From Lactobacillus sp. W8174 (GTDB taxonomy: Bacteria > Bacillota > Bacilli > Lactobacillales > Lactobacillaceae): 64,000 nucleotides of DNA. Position 1 is the first letter of the stretch; each line of letters opens with the position of its first letter. The translations under genes were made by a program, and so were the position numbers. The stretch lies in the NCBI RefSeq assembly GCF_016100975.1, contig NZ_JACFRN010000007.1, forward strand, positions 44,444 through 108,443, in the 5' to 3' direction. The notes below the pieces were generated by a model that saw only the letters and a program-made list of their open reading frames with translations, did not search any database and was not told the DNA's origin. Below are positions 51,399 to 60,826 of the stretch, piece after piece.

Positions 51399-52187
51399 AT
51401 GGATAACCGACCAATTGGCTTGCTAGATTCTGGTGTTGGCGGGTTGACAGTAGTCAAAAAAATTATTGCCAAAATGCCACACGAGGCGACCGTTTTTATT
51501 GGTGATAATGCTCATATTCCTTACGGTGATAAGTCTAAAGCAGAAATTATCGCTCTTACTAAGCAGAGTGTTAACTTTTTATTAAGTAAAAATGTCAAAT
51601 TAATCATTTTTGCATGTAACACAGCCACGGCAGTGGCTATGAAAGCAATTCAAAAAGAAATTGAACCACAAATTATTGGTGTAATCCAATCAGGTGCTGT
51701 AGCAGCAGCAAATGCGACCAAAAACAAAAATGTTGCAGTCGTGGCCACCAAGATGACTGTTGGCTTACATGCATATCAAAAGGAAATACAGGTACGTGAT
51801 CCTGAGATAACTGTGAACGAGATAGCTGCTCCACAAATTGTACCCCTAATTGAAGCCAATGCGGGACATCAAGCTTATGTAGCTGCACTTAAAAAGATTT
51901 TATTACCAATAAACAATTTAAGTGTTGATACTTTAGTCTTAGGATGTACTCATTATCCAATTATCCGCAGTGAATTTACCCAGTGCTTGAAACCCGATGT
52001 ACAAATAATTGACCCTGCCGATCAAGTTGCCCAGTATACATATAATATTATGAAACGTGATCAGATGTTCACGGATAGTTCAGCTGAGGGGAAACACAAA
52101 TACTATACTACAGGTGATGTCAAAATGTTTGATGAACTTGGTAAAAAAGTATTACAGGATCAGAAATTTAGTGCACAGCACCTTTAG
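51399..52187 (+). CDS. murI: Glutamate racemase (MurI)
   Basis: Makes D-glutamate for peptidoglycan. 262 residues. The two catalytic cysteines are in FACNTATAVA (near residue 73) and LGCTHYPIIRSE (near 185), and LLDSGVGGLTVVKKI is the substrate-binding start. AGGGGAG precedes the ATG. rdgB follows after 13 bp in the same operon, an order common in lactobacilli. Confidence 0.95.
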   Translation: MDNRPIGLLDSGVGGLTVVKKIIAKMPHEATVFIGDNAHIPYGDKSKAEIIALTKQSVNFLLSKNVKLIIFACNTATAVAMKAIQKEIEPQIIGVIQSGAVAAANATKNKNVAVVATKMTVGLHAYQKEIQVRDPEITVNEIAAPQIVPLIEANAGHQAYVAALKKILLPINNLSVDTLVLGCTHYPIIRSEFTQCLKPDVQIIDPADQVAQYTYNIMKRDQMFTDSSAEGKHKYYTTGDVKMFDELGKKVLQDQKFSAQHL

Positions 52188-52200
52188 TAAAGGAGAAAAA

Positions 52201-52815
52201 ATGGAAATATTATTTGCTACCACCAATAAAGGAAAAGTCAAGGAGCTAAAATCAGCATTTAAAACGGCTGCAATTAATGTTAGCCTCAAAACCAATGCTG
52301 ATTTAGATAGACCACCTGTAGTTGATGAATATGGAATAACTTTTGAGCAAAACGCTAAGTTGAAGGCCCACGAGTTAGCAGATTACAGCCATATGTTGAC
52401 AATAGCAGACGATTCCGGGTTAATTGTTGATGCACTTGATGGTGCTCCTGGAGTTCATTCTGCACGTTTTGCCGGCCCCGAACATAATGACCAAAAAAAT
52501 AATGCCAAATTGCTAGCAGAACTTGGCGGAGTACCCTTAAAAAAACGGACTGCTAGATTTAATACTACAATCGTAGTTTCTAAGCCAGGTCATTTTGACC
52601 AGGATTTAGTTGTTTCAGGACAATGCGAAGGCTTGATTTTGCCAGCTCCTCAAGGCGATGATGGATTTGGTTATGATCCGCTTTTTTATGTACCAGAAAA
52701 ACAGAAAACATTTGCAGAGATGACAATTGCAGAAAAAAACAGCCTTTCTCATCGAGGGAAAGCGATATCCCAACTGCTCAAAGAATTACCTCAATGGCTG
52801 GCTCAATTTGAATAA
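52201..52815 (+). CDS. rdgB: XTP/dITP diphosphatase (RdgB/HAM1)
   Basis: Removes non-canonical purine triphosphates from the nucleotide pool. 204 residues from ATG 52201 with AAAGGAGA upstream; the frame is open 144 bp upstream within murI but that part is a shadow. Motifs: FATTNKGKVKELK at the start, ADDSGLIVDALDGAPGVHSAR and FGYDPLFYVPE. Follows murI. Confidence 0.94.
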   Translation: MEILFATTNKGKVKELKSAFKTAAINVSLKTNADLDRPPVVDEYGITFEQNAKLKAHELADYSHMLTIADDSGLIVDALDGAPGVHSARFAGPEHNDQKNNAKLLAELGGVPLKKRTARFNTTIVVSKPGHFDQDLVVSGQCEGLILPAPQGDDGFGYDPLFYVPEKQKTFAEMTIAEKNSLSHRGKAISQLLKELPQWLAQFE

Positions 52816-52818
52816 GTA

Positions 52819-52904
52819 AAAAACTGATAAAAATCTCAAGTACTATTTCAACAAGAATAATAATTTCGTTGAATTTGTCTGATGTGATGTTTATCAGTTT
52901 TTGT
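52819..52904. terminator. Long bidirectional terminator between rdgB and the MscS gene
   Basis: AAAAACTGATAAA near 52819 pairs with TTTATCAGTTTTT near 52890-52902, enclosing a second hairpin TTCAAC...GTTGAA. A and T runs flank both sides. Confidence 0.75.
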
Positions 52905-52905
52905 T

Positions 52906-53721
52906 TTATTCTGCCAGTAAAATTTTATTTTGAGGTAATATTTTTAAATATTGTGTGAGGTACTCATCTTGGACTTCTTTTTCATGGCCAGGTTTAACTT
53001 GAAAATGAATAACATAATTGACAGTTTGTGCTGTTTGTTCTGTGATTCCAACTATTTTGGGCTCCTGCACTAAAAAGTTAATATTAGTGCTTAAATTTTT
53101 ATTAACTTGATTGATAAGTTCATGAACTTTTGCAAAGTCATTATTGGCTTTAAGCTGCATTGTTATATCCAAACCAATGCCGCCATGGGCCAAATTTTGG
53201 ACTATTGAAATGTTGCGGTTAGGAATGTAGATAATAGAACCATCCGATCCTTTAAGTCTGGTAGTTCTTAAACCCAACTGAACAACAACTCCTGTTTGAT
53301 TGTTGATGGAAACAATGTCACCCACATCAAACTGATCTTCGCTTAAGATGAAAAAGCCATTAACCAAATCACTGACAAATCCTTGCGCTCCCATACCTAA
53401 AGCTAGTGAAAAAATACCGGCACTTGCAAGCAGAGTTCCAATTGGAATGCCTAAAATGGATAAAACCGCAAATAAGTAAAAGAAGATTACTGTATATTCA
53501 AAGATACTGTTAATTAATGCTGTAACAGTTTGTGTTCTCTTATTTTGTTTTCTTTTACTGCGCTTCAAATAATGGCTGATAATTTTTTTGCCAAAATGGT
53601 CAATTAAATAAAAAACTAAGGAAGAAATTGCTAACTGCCAGACAATTGCCAAAACTTGTTCACCCAGTCTGTCCCAGTTGAATTTGAGGACGTTTTTGTT
53701 GATTTGAAATATTTTATTCAT
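52906..53721 (-). CDS. Small-conductance mechanosensitive channel, MscS family
   Basis: 271 residues from ATG 53721 (AAAGGT upstream; the frame runs on to 53769). Three N-terminal helices; the pore helix region is ILGIPIGTLLASAGIFSLALGMGAQGF (in part), rich in Gly/Ala as in MscS TM3. Then the beta domain FILSEDQFDVGDIVSINNQTG and the Lys/Glu-rich C-terminal domain. Releases osmolytes under membrane tension, complementing mscL 2 kb away. Confidence 0.92.
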   Translation of the reverse strand: MNKIFQINKNVLKFNWDRLGEQVLAIVWQLAISSLVFYLIDHFGKKIISHYLKRSKRKQNKRTQTVTALINSIFEYTVIFFYLFAVLSILGIPIGTLLASAGIFSLALGMGAQGFVSDLVNGFFILSEDQFDVGDIVSINNQTGVVVQLGLRTTRLKGSDGSIIYIPNRNISIVQNLAHGGIGLDITMQLKANNDFAKVHELINQVNKNLSTNINFLVQEPKIVGITEQTAQTVNYVIHFQVKPGHEKEVQDEYLTQYLKILPQNKILLAE

Positions 53722-53832
53722 GGTAATTACCTTTCGTATATGCATATTAACTATAACAAAATATGACATATAGATTGAGATTAAAGCATTTTCATGCTAG
53801 ACTTTTTTTAGGTATAGAATTGGAGGTAAAAG

Positions 53833-54258
53833 ATGAAATTTTCTTATGGTGCATTAGCAGGGTTGATTGCTGCCATTGCATTATTAATTTTAGTACTTTT
53901 CACAATTCCAGTGCTTATTCGTGCCGCAAAGGCGACTAAAGAAGCTGAAAAAGCAATCCAAAGTGCTAACGAGTCTATTCAGCAAATTTCTGAAGATGTT
54001 AATGGTTTACTGCATCAGACTGGAGATTTGCTGGACAAAACCAATGTCTTGTTAGCAGATGTTAATGTTAAAATGAAAACTATTGATCCTGTTGTTCAGG
54101 CAGCAGCTGATCTGGGCGAAAGCGTTTCAGATGTTAATACCTCTACCAGAAAAATGGCAAAACGTTTCAATAATTTTCATTGGAAGCGTAACGGATTAAT
54201 GTCATCTGCTTTAGCATCGGTGTTTGCACGGCATAAGCGACGTAAAGGTGAAGATTAG
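53833..54258 (+). CDS. DUF948 membrane-anchored protein (YtxG-like)
   Basis: 141 residues: one N-terminal transmembrane helix (about 6-30, LAGLIAAIALLILVLFTIP) and a long heptad-like cytoplasmic region (about 35-115), ending in basic HKRRKGED. DUF948 proteins are general-stress proteins of unknown mechanism. Paired with the YtxH-like gene 17 bp downstream, as in Bacillus. GGAGG precedes the ATG. Confidence 0.85.
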   Translation: MKFSYGALAGLIAAIALLILVLFTIPVLIRAAKATKEAEKAIQSANESIQQISEDVNGLLHQTGDLLDKTNVLLADVNVKMKTIDPVVQAAADLGESVSDVNTSTRKMAKRFNNFHWKRNGLMSSALASVFARHKRRKGED

Positions 54259-54275
54259 TAAAAGGAGTTACTTTT

Positions 54276-54692
54276 ATGAAAAAGTTTGTAAGTTTTGTTT
54301 TGGGAACTATTGTTGGGACTGCCGCAGGTTTTCTTGCTGGTTCTCTCTTAGTAAGTGATGATCAAATCGACGAGTTAAAGAAAAAAGTTAAGAACAATGA
54401 AACTGTTCAGGATTTAAAGAAGAAATATGATAACGGTACCGAAATAGTGAAGAATCAACTGGCTTCATTCCCTAAGAATGTAGAAGATGATTCAGAACTA
54501 AAGGATTTTGATGATATCGTTATTGATAATTCAAAAGATGATGATGTTCAACAAAAAGATCATGCTCAAGATGTAGCCAATGATCTGCATCATGCAGAAA
54601 CAACAGACGATTTTAATCAACCGGAGCCTCCAAAACCAGAAGGTCCATCTGATCCGTCTGATGCACCAGTTGATCCATATTCCAGACCATAA
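54276..54692 (+). CDS. YtxH-like protein
   Basis: 138 residues. N-terminal Gly-rich hydrophobic helix (FVLGTIVGTAAGFLAGSLLV, residues 7-26) typical of YtxH, then a charged helix and a long acidic, Pro-rich tail (EPPKPEGPSDPSDAPVDPYS) likely disordered. Stress-related family without known mechanism. AAAGGAG precedes the ATG; a strong terminator follows. Confidence 0.82.
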   Translation: MKKFVSFVLGTIVGTAAGFLAGSLLVSDDQIDELKKKVKNNETVQDLKKKYDNGTEIVKNQLASFPKNVEDDSELKDFDDIVIDNSKDDDVQQKDHAQDVANDLHHAETTDDFNQPEPPKPEGPSDPSDAPVDPYSRP

Positions 54693-54700
54693 ATTAATAA

Positions 54701-54745
54701 AAAATGGCACTAGCAGATAAGATATTGCTGCTAGTGCCATTTTTG
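54701..54745. terminator. Bidirectional terminator between the YtxH-like gene and pepQ
   Basis: AAAATGGCACTAGCAG (54701-54716) pairs with CTGCTAGTGCCATTTT (54728-54743), 16-bp stem, 11-nt loop. Confidence 0.92.
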
Positions 54746-54771
54746 TGTGGTCAAGTGATTTAAATTCTTGT

Positions 54772-55872
54772 TTAAAGAGGCAAAACTTTGAGTTCTTTAC
54801 TGGTATGAGTAAAAGGTTCATAGCCATCTTTAGTAACGACACCACAATCTTCAATTCTGACACCCGCAACATTTGGAATGTAAATTCCGGGTTCAATCGA
54901 AAAGCACATGCCCTCCTCAATTATAAGATCATTACCTTGGACAATTGAAGGATATTCGTGCACTTCCTTGCCAATACCATGTCCCAAACGGTGGATGAAG
55001 TATTCACCATAGCCGGCTTTTGTAATGATATTGCGAGCGACACTGTCGAGTTCAGAAGCAGTCATACCAGGTCTAACTGCGTCGATAGCAGCTTGTTGAG
55101 CTTCACGATCAATTTCGTAAATTTCTCTTTCTTTAGCGGTCGGCTCGCCATAAGCAACAGTACGGCTGGAATCTGAAGCATAGCCATTGTGCATTGTTCC
55201 AAGGTCAAAGAGAACTAATTCATTTGGCTTAACTTTATTCATAGTAGGACCCAAATGAGGATTGGCGGCGTTGGCACCCGCTTGCACAATAGTTTCAAAA
55301 CTTTCATGCATGACACCTTTTTGCACTTTGAGCTGATACTCAATTTGTCCTGCTATATATCTTTCAGTGACGCCCTCCTTAATAGCATCGAAGCCAATTT
55401 GAAATGCGAAATCAGCTTCACGTCCAGCGGCTTGCAATTGCTTGATTTCTTCAGGAGTTTTATACAGGCGAATTTTATTAACAAAATTCGAAACGTCGCC
55501 GTCAAAATTTGCGTCGGGAAATTGTGCGTGAATGAGTTGGTAGTGAGAAACAGACAGGTTGTTTTTTTCTACAGCCCATTTTTGATACTCTTTTGTTCTG
55601 CTTTTTACCTTGTCAGCGATAATCTCCCAGGGATTTTCTGAATCCAGATAACCGTAAACATCACCATTCCAGGCGGAGTCTTTGGCTTCTTCAACGTTTA
55701 AAGCCGGCACAAAGACAAACGGATCCTGATCCCTAAATGCTAAAAGGGCAAAAATTCGTTCGTGCGGCTCCATGTCATATCCGGTAAAGTAGGCAATTGT
55801 AGTTGGGTTAGAAATATAGGCTACATCCTTATCAGAACTTTGCAGCCATTCTTGTAATTTTGTTAAATTCAT
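54772..55872 (-). CDS. pepQ: Xaa-Pro dipeptidase (PepQ)
   Basis: Cytosolic metallopeptidase that splits Xaa-Pro dipeptides. 366 residues in creatinase/aminopeptidase P fold. The metal ligands lie in [20 protein letters not shown] (two Asp, in part), [13 protein letters not shown] (His), [10 protein letters not shown] (Glu) and VRIEDCG (Glu). Divergent from ccpA, an arrangement conserved in lactobacilli, with a cre in the shared promoter region. GGAAGAAG lies upstream of the ATG. Confidence 0.95.
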   Translation of the reverse strand: MNLTKLQEWLQSSDKDVAYISNPTTIAYFTGYDMEPHERIFALLAFRDQDPFVFVPALNVEEAKDSAWNGDVYGYLDSENPWEIIADKVKSRTKEYQKWAVEKNNLSVSHYQLIHAQFPDANFDGDVSNFVNKIRLYKTPEEIKQLQAAGREADFAFQIGFDAIKEGVTERYIAGQIEYQLKVQKGVMHESFETIVQAGANAANPHLGPTMNKVKPNELVLFDLGTMHNGYASDSSRTVAYGEPTAKEREIYEIDREAQQAAIDAVRPGMTASELDSVARNIITKAGYGEYFIHRLGHGIGKEVHEYPSIVQGNDLIIEEGMCFSIEPGIYIPNVAGVRIEDCGVVTKDGYEPFTHTSKELKVLPL

Positions 55873-55923
55873 AGCTTCTTCCTTCCATTTTGAATTTACA
55901 GTTAAAGAAAGTATATCATGTTC

Positions 55924-55963
55924 TTGACTTGAAAAAATGAAAGAATAGTTGTAAACGTTTGCA
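55924..55963. promoter_or_regulatory. pepQ/ccpA intergenic region with a near-perfect cre
   Basis: TGTAAACGTTTGCA (55950-55963) matches the CcpA consensus throughout. It lies 58 bp before the ccpA start. TATACT at 55989-55994 is the -10 candidate for ccpA, so CcpA probably controls its own gene and pepQ. TTGACT at 55924-55929 is a -35 candidate without a clear partner. Confidence 0.8.
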
Positions 55964-56021
55964 CTTTTTGGAAAAAAATGATAAATTTTATACTAGTAAA
56001 ATTAAGATGGGGGAACCAAGA

Positions 56022-57023
56022 ATGCGTAAACAAGATATTACAATTTATGATGTAGCTCGTGAGGCTAAAGTCTCGATGGCCACAGTCTCACGAGTAGTTA
56101 ATGGCAATACAAATGTGCGTAAAGATACGCGTGATCGGGTAATGAAAGTAATTAACCGTTTGCATTATCAGCCCAATGCAGTAGCACAAGGGCTTGCTTC
56201 CAAGAGAACTACTACGGTCGGTTTAATTGTGCCAGATCTAACCAACCTTTATTTTGCAGAATTGTCAAAAGGGATTGATGATATTGCGCTTTTATATAAG
56301 TACAACATTATTATCACTAGTATTGAAAACCGTTTGATGAGAGAAGATCAGGCAATTCAAGGCTTGCTTAACAAACAGGTTGATGGCGTAATTTACATGT
56401 CAGATGCACTGCCTGAAGAAGCTGTTAAAGCCTTTAAGCGTACTGATACTCCTGTGGTTCTGGCAGGAACTAAGGATAGCCACAGTGAATTTCCTTCAGT
56501 TGCTATAGATTATCAAAAAGCTGATACAGAAGCTTTAAACTTGCTCTATAATGATGGTAGAAAGAATTTGGCTTTAGTGCTAGGCGATCCCGATACAGTA
56601 GTTAATGCCCAAAACAGAGTTCCAGCATATAAGAAATTTATGGCGGATCATAATTTGGGTGAGGGCCATATTTATTCTAATGTTAAAGATCACTCTGATG
56701 GTTATAATTTATTGTCTAAGTTAGACCGCGATGGTGTTGATGGTGTAATTGTCACCCGTGACGTTACCGCTGTCGGAATTTTGAATTCAGCAATTGATGC
56801 TGGTAAAAAGGTGCCGGAAGAATTAGAAATAATTACTGCAAGTGCCACGCAAATTGCGTCAGTTGTACGTCCCGCTTTAACAGCTATTCGGCAACCACTT
56901 TATGATATTGGCGCAGTAGCCATGAGAATGCTCACTAAACTGATGAATAATGAAGAAGTGCCAGAAACCCAGATCGAGCTGCCTTATGAAATATTGAAAA
57001 AACAAAGTACAACAAATGAGTAA
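56022..57023 (+). CDS. ccpA: Catabolite control protein A (CcpA)
   Basis: LacI-family global regulator of carbon catabolite control, co-activated by HPr-Ser46-P. 333 residues from ATG 56022 (GGGGGAACC upstream). N-terminal helix-turn-helix ITIYDVAREAKVSMATVSRV, hinge and periplasmic-binding-like effector domain; KRTTTVGLIVPDLTNLYFAE and TAIRQPLYDIGAVAMRML are hallmark segments. The cre-like sites near 4351, 19054, 24356, 25465 and 55950 are its likely targets here. Confidence 0.96.
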   Translation: MRKQDITIYDVAREAKVSMATVSRVVNGNTNVRKDTRDRVMKVINRLHYQPNAVAQGLASKRTTTVGLIVPDLTNLYFAELSKGIDDIALLYKYNIIITSIENRLMREDQAIQGLLNKQVDGVIYMSDALPEEAVKAFKRTDTPVVLAGTKDSHSEFPSVAIDYQKADTEALNLLYNDGRKNLALVLGDPDTVVNAQNRVPAYKKFMADHNLGEGHIYSNVKDHSDGYNLLSKLDRDGVDGVIVTRDVTAVGILNSAIDAGKKVPEELEIITASATQIASVVRPALTAIRQPLYDIGAVAMRMLTKLMNNEEVPETQIELPYEILKKQSTTNE

Positions 57024-57039
57024 AAATTGTTTATTATAT

Positions 57040-57075
57040 AAAAAGTGCTGCATGTTAGTTATGCAGCACTTTTTT
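57040..57075. terminator. Bidirectional terminator between ccpA and the secreted glycerophosphodiesterase
   Basis: AAAAAGTGCTGCAT (57040-57053), 7-nt loop, ATGCAGCACTTTTT (57061-57074). The stop codon of the minus-strand gene lies in the loop. Confidence 0.92.
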
Positions 57076-58443
57076 AGTGGTTAATTTTTGCACATGTTTT
57101 ATTCGCTGCCAAGTATTGAGCGGTTTAGCGGATTGTAATGGTAAGTAAGGAGTTAAGGCAATATTGGAATAGCGACTTATGCGTGGTAAATGACGATAAT
57201 TTTGCCAACTAGTTTCGTCAAAAAAGCCGTAGAACAGAATATCACTTGCTTTAACCCAGCCTAAAGATGTATACAGCCATAAACTTTTGGGACTGCCATT
57301 GAAGTTCTCTATTTTTAACAAAGTATTACCAGGTAAAACTTTATTAGTTTTTGATTGATTATCAGGAAAGCGGTAAATATGCACGTTTTTTTGAGGCTTG
57401 GCTAATACTTGCTTATTTTGATAAGATGCGATATCTTCAGGCTTTAAATCCATATTAACAAATTCTGCCGAGATAAAGGTCTGATTGGCAATTTGATAAT
57501 AAAGCTGATTATGAGCTCTGACCCCATACATTACCTCAAATTTTTGCCCCGGATAAACAAATTTATCTTGTTTATCCCGCACATAAGGATTCATCATAGT
57601 CTTAGTCTTTTTTTTGCCAAAATAACTGCCACTGCGGTGAATATCGTACTTTTTGGTACCTTCCTTTGCCAGTTTGTATTTAAAACCAGTACTTGGAAAG
57701 TTAGTTACAACGCCATCGACATTTTTGTTAATTAGCCATTGCCATAAATTAGGGGACTCATCCATTTCAGTCCACACAAAAACCTGTTTATTTAACTGGT
57801 GCAGCCAATGTAGCAGCCAGGCATGATTTAAAATCAAATCAGAGGAAACATTAACGGCATTTACTTGCGGTAAATTACTAAAATTCATTCTTTTAAGACT
57901 GCCGACAATTAAAATTAAGTAGGCATCGGGCATAATCTTACGGAAATGAAATAAGCTGGCAACTGAAAAAGAATGAATCATAACCCGTTTCTCCATATGA
58001 TACTTTTTGATAGTCGCTGCGATTTGGTCTTCTAATTCATAAGACGGATCTAGCGAATGATCTATTTTGGTTTCGAGAATAAATTTTGTATTTGGTCTTT
58101 TTTGATAGTAATCAAATAATTGTGGTAAACTCATGACATGTTCACCATTGTCATAGGTTAACTCGCTAAGTGCCCGCCAATTATTTTGTGATACAATTGC
58201 ATGTGTATGGGTCACTCGAAACAAGTCATCATCGTGTGAAACAACTAACTCTCCATCTGCAGAAAGACGGAGGTCAAGTTCAACGTAATCAGCACCCGAA
58301 TTAAAAGCAGAGTTGTCACTTTGAATAGTTTCTTCAGGATATTTGCTGGGATCGCCCCGATGGCCGACCACAGTGAAACCACAGGTTGTAATAAAAATGA
58401 TGCTAAAAACTAGAGCCCTGATTAATTGGCTTTGATATTTCAT
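57055..58443 (-). CDS. Secreted glycerophosphodiester phosphodiesterase with wall-binding repeats
   Basis: 462 residues from ATG 58443 (AGAGGTG upstream). Signal or anchor helix (about 5-25, LIRALVFSIIFITTCGF). GDPD domain (about 26-265) with GHRGDPSKYPEETIQSDN, YVELDLRLSADGELVVSHDDDL and FILETKID. Residues about 285-430 contain three SH3-like repeats (VRDKQDKFVYPGQKFEVMYG; VHIYRFPDNQSKTNKVLPGN) that may bind the wall. Unlike the enzyme at 32476 it works outside, perhaps on glycerophosphodiesters from lipids or teichoic acid. Confidence 0.85.
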   Translation of the reverse strand: MKYQSQLIRALVFSIIFITTCGFTVVGHRGDPSKYPEETIQSDNSAFNSGADYVELDLRLSADGELVVSHDDDLFRVTHTHAIVSQNNWRALSELTYDNGEHVMSLPQLFDYYQKRPNTKFILETKIDHSLDPSYELEDQIAATIKKYHMEKRVMIHSFSVASLFHFRKIMPDAYLILIVGSLKRMNFSNLPQVNAVNVSSDLILNHAWLLHWLHQLNKQVFVWTEMDESPNLWQWLINKNVDGVVTNFPSTGFKYKLAKEGTKKYDIHRSGSYFGKKKTKTMMNPYVRDKQDKFVYPGQKFEVMYGVRAHNQLYYQIANQTFISAEFVNMDLKPEDIASYQNKQVLAKPQKNVHIYRFPDNQSKTNKVLPGNTLLKIENFNGSPKSLWLYTSLGWVKASDILFYGFFDETSWQNYRHLPRISRYSNIALTPYLPLQSAKPLNTWQRIKHVQKLTTKKVLHN

Positions 58444-58528
58444 GTGTACACCTCTATTGTTAACTACAATAGCATGGTTGCACATTTTTTGCTACATGTC
58501 ACAGATTTAATTTATGTGGGGGATATTA

Positions 58529-58861
58529 ATGAATGAACAATATGAAGAGTTGGATTTAATTGAGGAAATAGTGCGCAACGACGGCAGTAAGTATTTTGAA
58601 ATTGCCAATATTGATCAAAATGGGATAGCTGAACTGGCTGCTGATCGCGGAAAAATAAAAAGCGTGCGTATTTTGCAGTTGAACATTCCACGTACTAAAG
58701 CCCTTATTACCTATGAAGAATATATTAATAAAAACTACAAACTTGAAACTTTGACCAATGAAGATGACTGGAAAAATCCCGATTGGGTGGAATGGAAAAA
58801 GCCAAAAGGGAAAGTCTTAGATGCCTATAACATGGTTTTGAAATCTAATCAAATTGGATAG
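58529..58861 (+). CDS. Conserved small protein of unknown function
   Basis: 110 residues from ATG 58529, 5 bp after GGGGGA; the upstream ATG at 58514 lacks a site. Acidic, no membrane segment. Features: EELDLIEEIVRNDGSKYFEIAN, ALITYEEYINKNYKLETL and a Trp-rich motif DDWKNPDWVEWKKPKGK. I recognise no family. It is 11 bp ahead of the metallophosphatase gene and so cotranscribed with it. Confidence 0.6.
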   Translation: MNEQYEELDLIEEIVRNDGSKYFEIANIDQNGIAELAADRGKIKSVRILQLNIPRTKALITYEEYINKNYKLETLTNEDDWKNPDWVEWKKPKGKVLDAYNMVLKSNQIG

Positions 58862-58872
58862 AGAGCAGGATA

Positions 58873-60279
58873 ATGGAAAAAATTCGCATTTTACACACTA
58901 ATGATTTACATTCACATTTCGAACATTTCCCCAAAATTGGTCGTTATTTAAAAGAAGCGCAAAAAGATAAATCTGTTGACCAGGTTCTTACTTTTGATGC
59001 TGGTGACTTCATGGATCGCTCGCATCCCTTGACTGATGCGACGTACGGCCAAGCTAACATTAAGCTAATGAACTCTTTTCATTACGATGCAATCACTATC
59101 GGTAACAATGAAGGAATTTCCAATTCACATTGTGTTGTAGAAAAATTGTTTGATCATGCTAATTTTCCCGTTATTTTAGCGAACTTGCGCGAAGAAGACG
59201 GTTCCATGCCTCATTGGGCTGTTCAAGATAAAATTTTGCTTACCAAAAAGGGCACTCGAATTGGTCTAATTGGGCTGACTGCAGCGTATCCTCTTTCTTA
59301 TGAACCTAATCATTGGCACGTTAAAATGTTGAAAGAAACCATGGACAGCGTTCTGCCTAAAATGAAGGGGCAATATGATGTGTTAATTTTAATAACTCAT
59401 ATTGGCTTAAATATGGATACCTTTTTAGCCAAGAATTATCCGGAAATTGATTTGATTGTGGGTGGCCATAGCCACGATCTGCTACCCCATGGTAAAGAAG
59501 TTAAGGGTGTTTGGATTACCCAAACAGGTAAATGGGGCAATTATGTGGGTAATACTTATATGGAAATTGACGACAATCACCATGTGTGTCAGATTACGCC
59601 ACATGTTGAGCCAACTAGTTTGATGAAGTCTCACTCTGATGATGAAGATACTATTTTAGGTTACAGGCAAAAGGGTAAAGAAATTTTAAGTCATGAACTT
59701 GTGGCTGATTTGCCTGAGAAATATGATAATGACCGTGAAGCTGCTCTGCAGGTTTCTATGGATGCCATTGCAAATTTTGCCGGAACAAACCTAGCTATGC
59801 TAAGTTCAGGTCTTTTTTTAACTCCATTTAAAAAGGGCATTTTAACTAAATATGACTTACAAAGAGCTTTGCCTCATTCAATGCATGTTGTACGCTCTAC
59901 TTTAAAAGGCAGTGATTTGTGGCGCCTAGTCATGGAAATCGAAAAAAACCGGCACTTTTTAGACCAGTTTCCTTTACAGGGTATGAGTTTTAGGGGGAAA
60001 ATTTTTGGTCAAATGTACTACAAAGGAATCAAGTTTGATCCCATGACCAGAGTAGTTTTTGTAAATGGCAAGGAAGTCGATCCCTACCAGGAATATCAAA
60101 TTGCTGTTTTGGATCATTATGTTCTAGTGCCTTTTTTCCCTACTTTGGCAATAGTTGGTGATAATGATTTCTTATTTCCCAAATTTTTGCGTGAAGTAAT
60201 AGGGGATTATTTAGCAAAGAAATATCCGTTAACGGGAAGTGAAAATAATGGTAGAACAAACGAGCAACAGAAAAGCTAA
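58873..60279 (+). CDS. Metallophosphatase / 5'-nucleotidase-like protein (YunD-like)
   Basis: 468 residues. Two-domain 5'-nucleotidase family: metallophosphatase motifs ILHTNDLHSHFE, FDAGDFMDRS, GNNEG, LITHIGLNMD and VGGHSHD (1-210), then the substrate domain (about 290-450, NGKEVDPYQEYQIAVLD). No signal peptide, so cytosolic like Bacillus YunD, in contrast to secreted UshA. Substrate unknown; probably nucleotides or UDP-sugars. Ends overlapping yutD by 32 bp. Confidence 0.87.
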   Translation: MEKIRILHTNDLHSHFEHFPKIGRYLKEAQKDKSVDQVLTFDAGDFMDRSHPLTDATYGQANIKLMNSFHYDAITIGNNEGISNSHCVVEKLFDHANFPVILANLREEDGSMPHWAVQDKILLTKKGTRIGLIGLTAAYPLSYEPNHWHVKMLKETMDSVLPKMKGQYDVLILITHIGLNMDTFLAKNYPEIDLIVGGHSHDLLPHGKEVKGVWITQTGKWGNYVGNTYMEIDDNHHVCQITPHVEPTSLMKSHSDDEDTILGYRQKGKEILSHELVADLPEKYDNDREAALQVSMDAIANFAGTNLAMLSSGLFLTPFKKGILTKYDLQRALPHSMHVVRSTLKGSDLWRLVMEIEKNRHFLDQFPLQGMSFRGKIFGQMYYKGIKFDPMTRVVFVNGKEVDPYQEYQIAVLDHYVLVPFFPTLAIVGDNDFLFPKFLREVIGDYLAKKYPLTGSENNGRTNEQQKS

Positions 60280-60826
60280 AGATAATAAATTTGAACGAGA
60301 ACAACCATTGCGGCATCCTCTGGCTGTCGTTAGTTTGGATGATGATCAACTAAAAATAAATAAACAACTTTATCAGGTTGTGGTTAATAAGAATGATGCT
60401 CTTGACCTTGAGCTTTTGCGGCAAAAATATGATCCATATTTAGATCAATATGATTTTATTGTGGGCGATGTATCAAGTGAGCATTTGCGCTTAAAAGGCT
60501 TCTACCAGGATAATGCCCCAACAGCAATTGATCGCAAAAAGCAGACTATTGCTGACTATTTACTGGAATACTGTAATCCGGGAGGGCCATATTTTGTGCT
60601 ACAGCTTTTGAGCCCGGTGCATCATTATCATTACAATAAAAGAAAAAGGCGGAAAAATTCGTTTAAGAATAAGGCGCAGGGTTTGCATAGAAAAAAACTG
60701 AATAAATCTTTTAAAAGCTATCATGTGCGTCCAAGCAGAATAAAAAGGCCTGAAACAGTAGCTGTAAAAAAGCAACGAGCGAACCATCATTCTTTTGTAA
60801 TTAAAAAAAGAAAGGGCAGTAAGTAA
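60248..60826 (+). CDS. yutD: YutD-like protein (DUF1027)
   Basis: 192 residues from ATG 60248 with GGAAG upstream, starting inside the previous gene. The DUF1027 core is residues about 35-125 (YDPYLDQYDFIVGDVSSEHLRLKGFY in part; LEYCNPGGPYFVLQLL). The last 60 residues are very rich in Lys/Arg and specific to lactobacilli. Function unknown; the yutD-yutF order is conserved in Bacillus. Confidence 0.85.
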   Translation: MVEQTSNRKAKDNKFEREQPLRHPLAVVSLDDDQLKINKQLYQVVVNKNDALDLELLRQKYDPYLDQYDFIVGDVSSEHLRLKGFYQDNAPTAIDRKKQTIADYLLEYCNPGGPYFVLQLLSPVHHYHYNKRKRRKNSFKNKAQGLHRKKLNKSFKSYHVRPSRIKRPETVAVKKQRANHHSFVIKKRKGSK

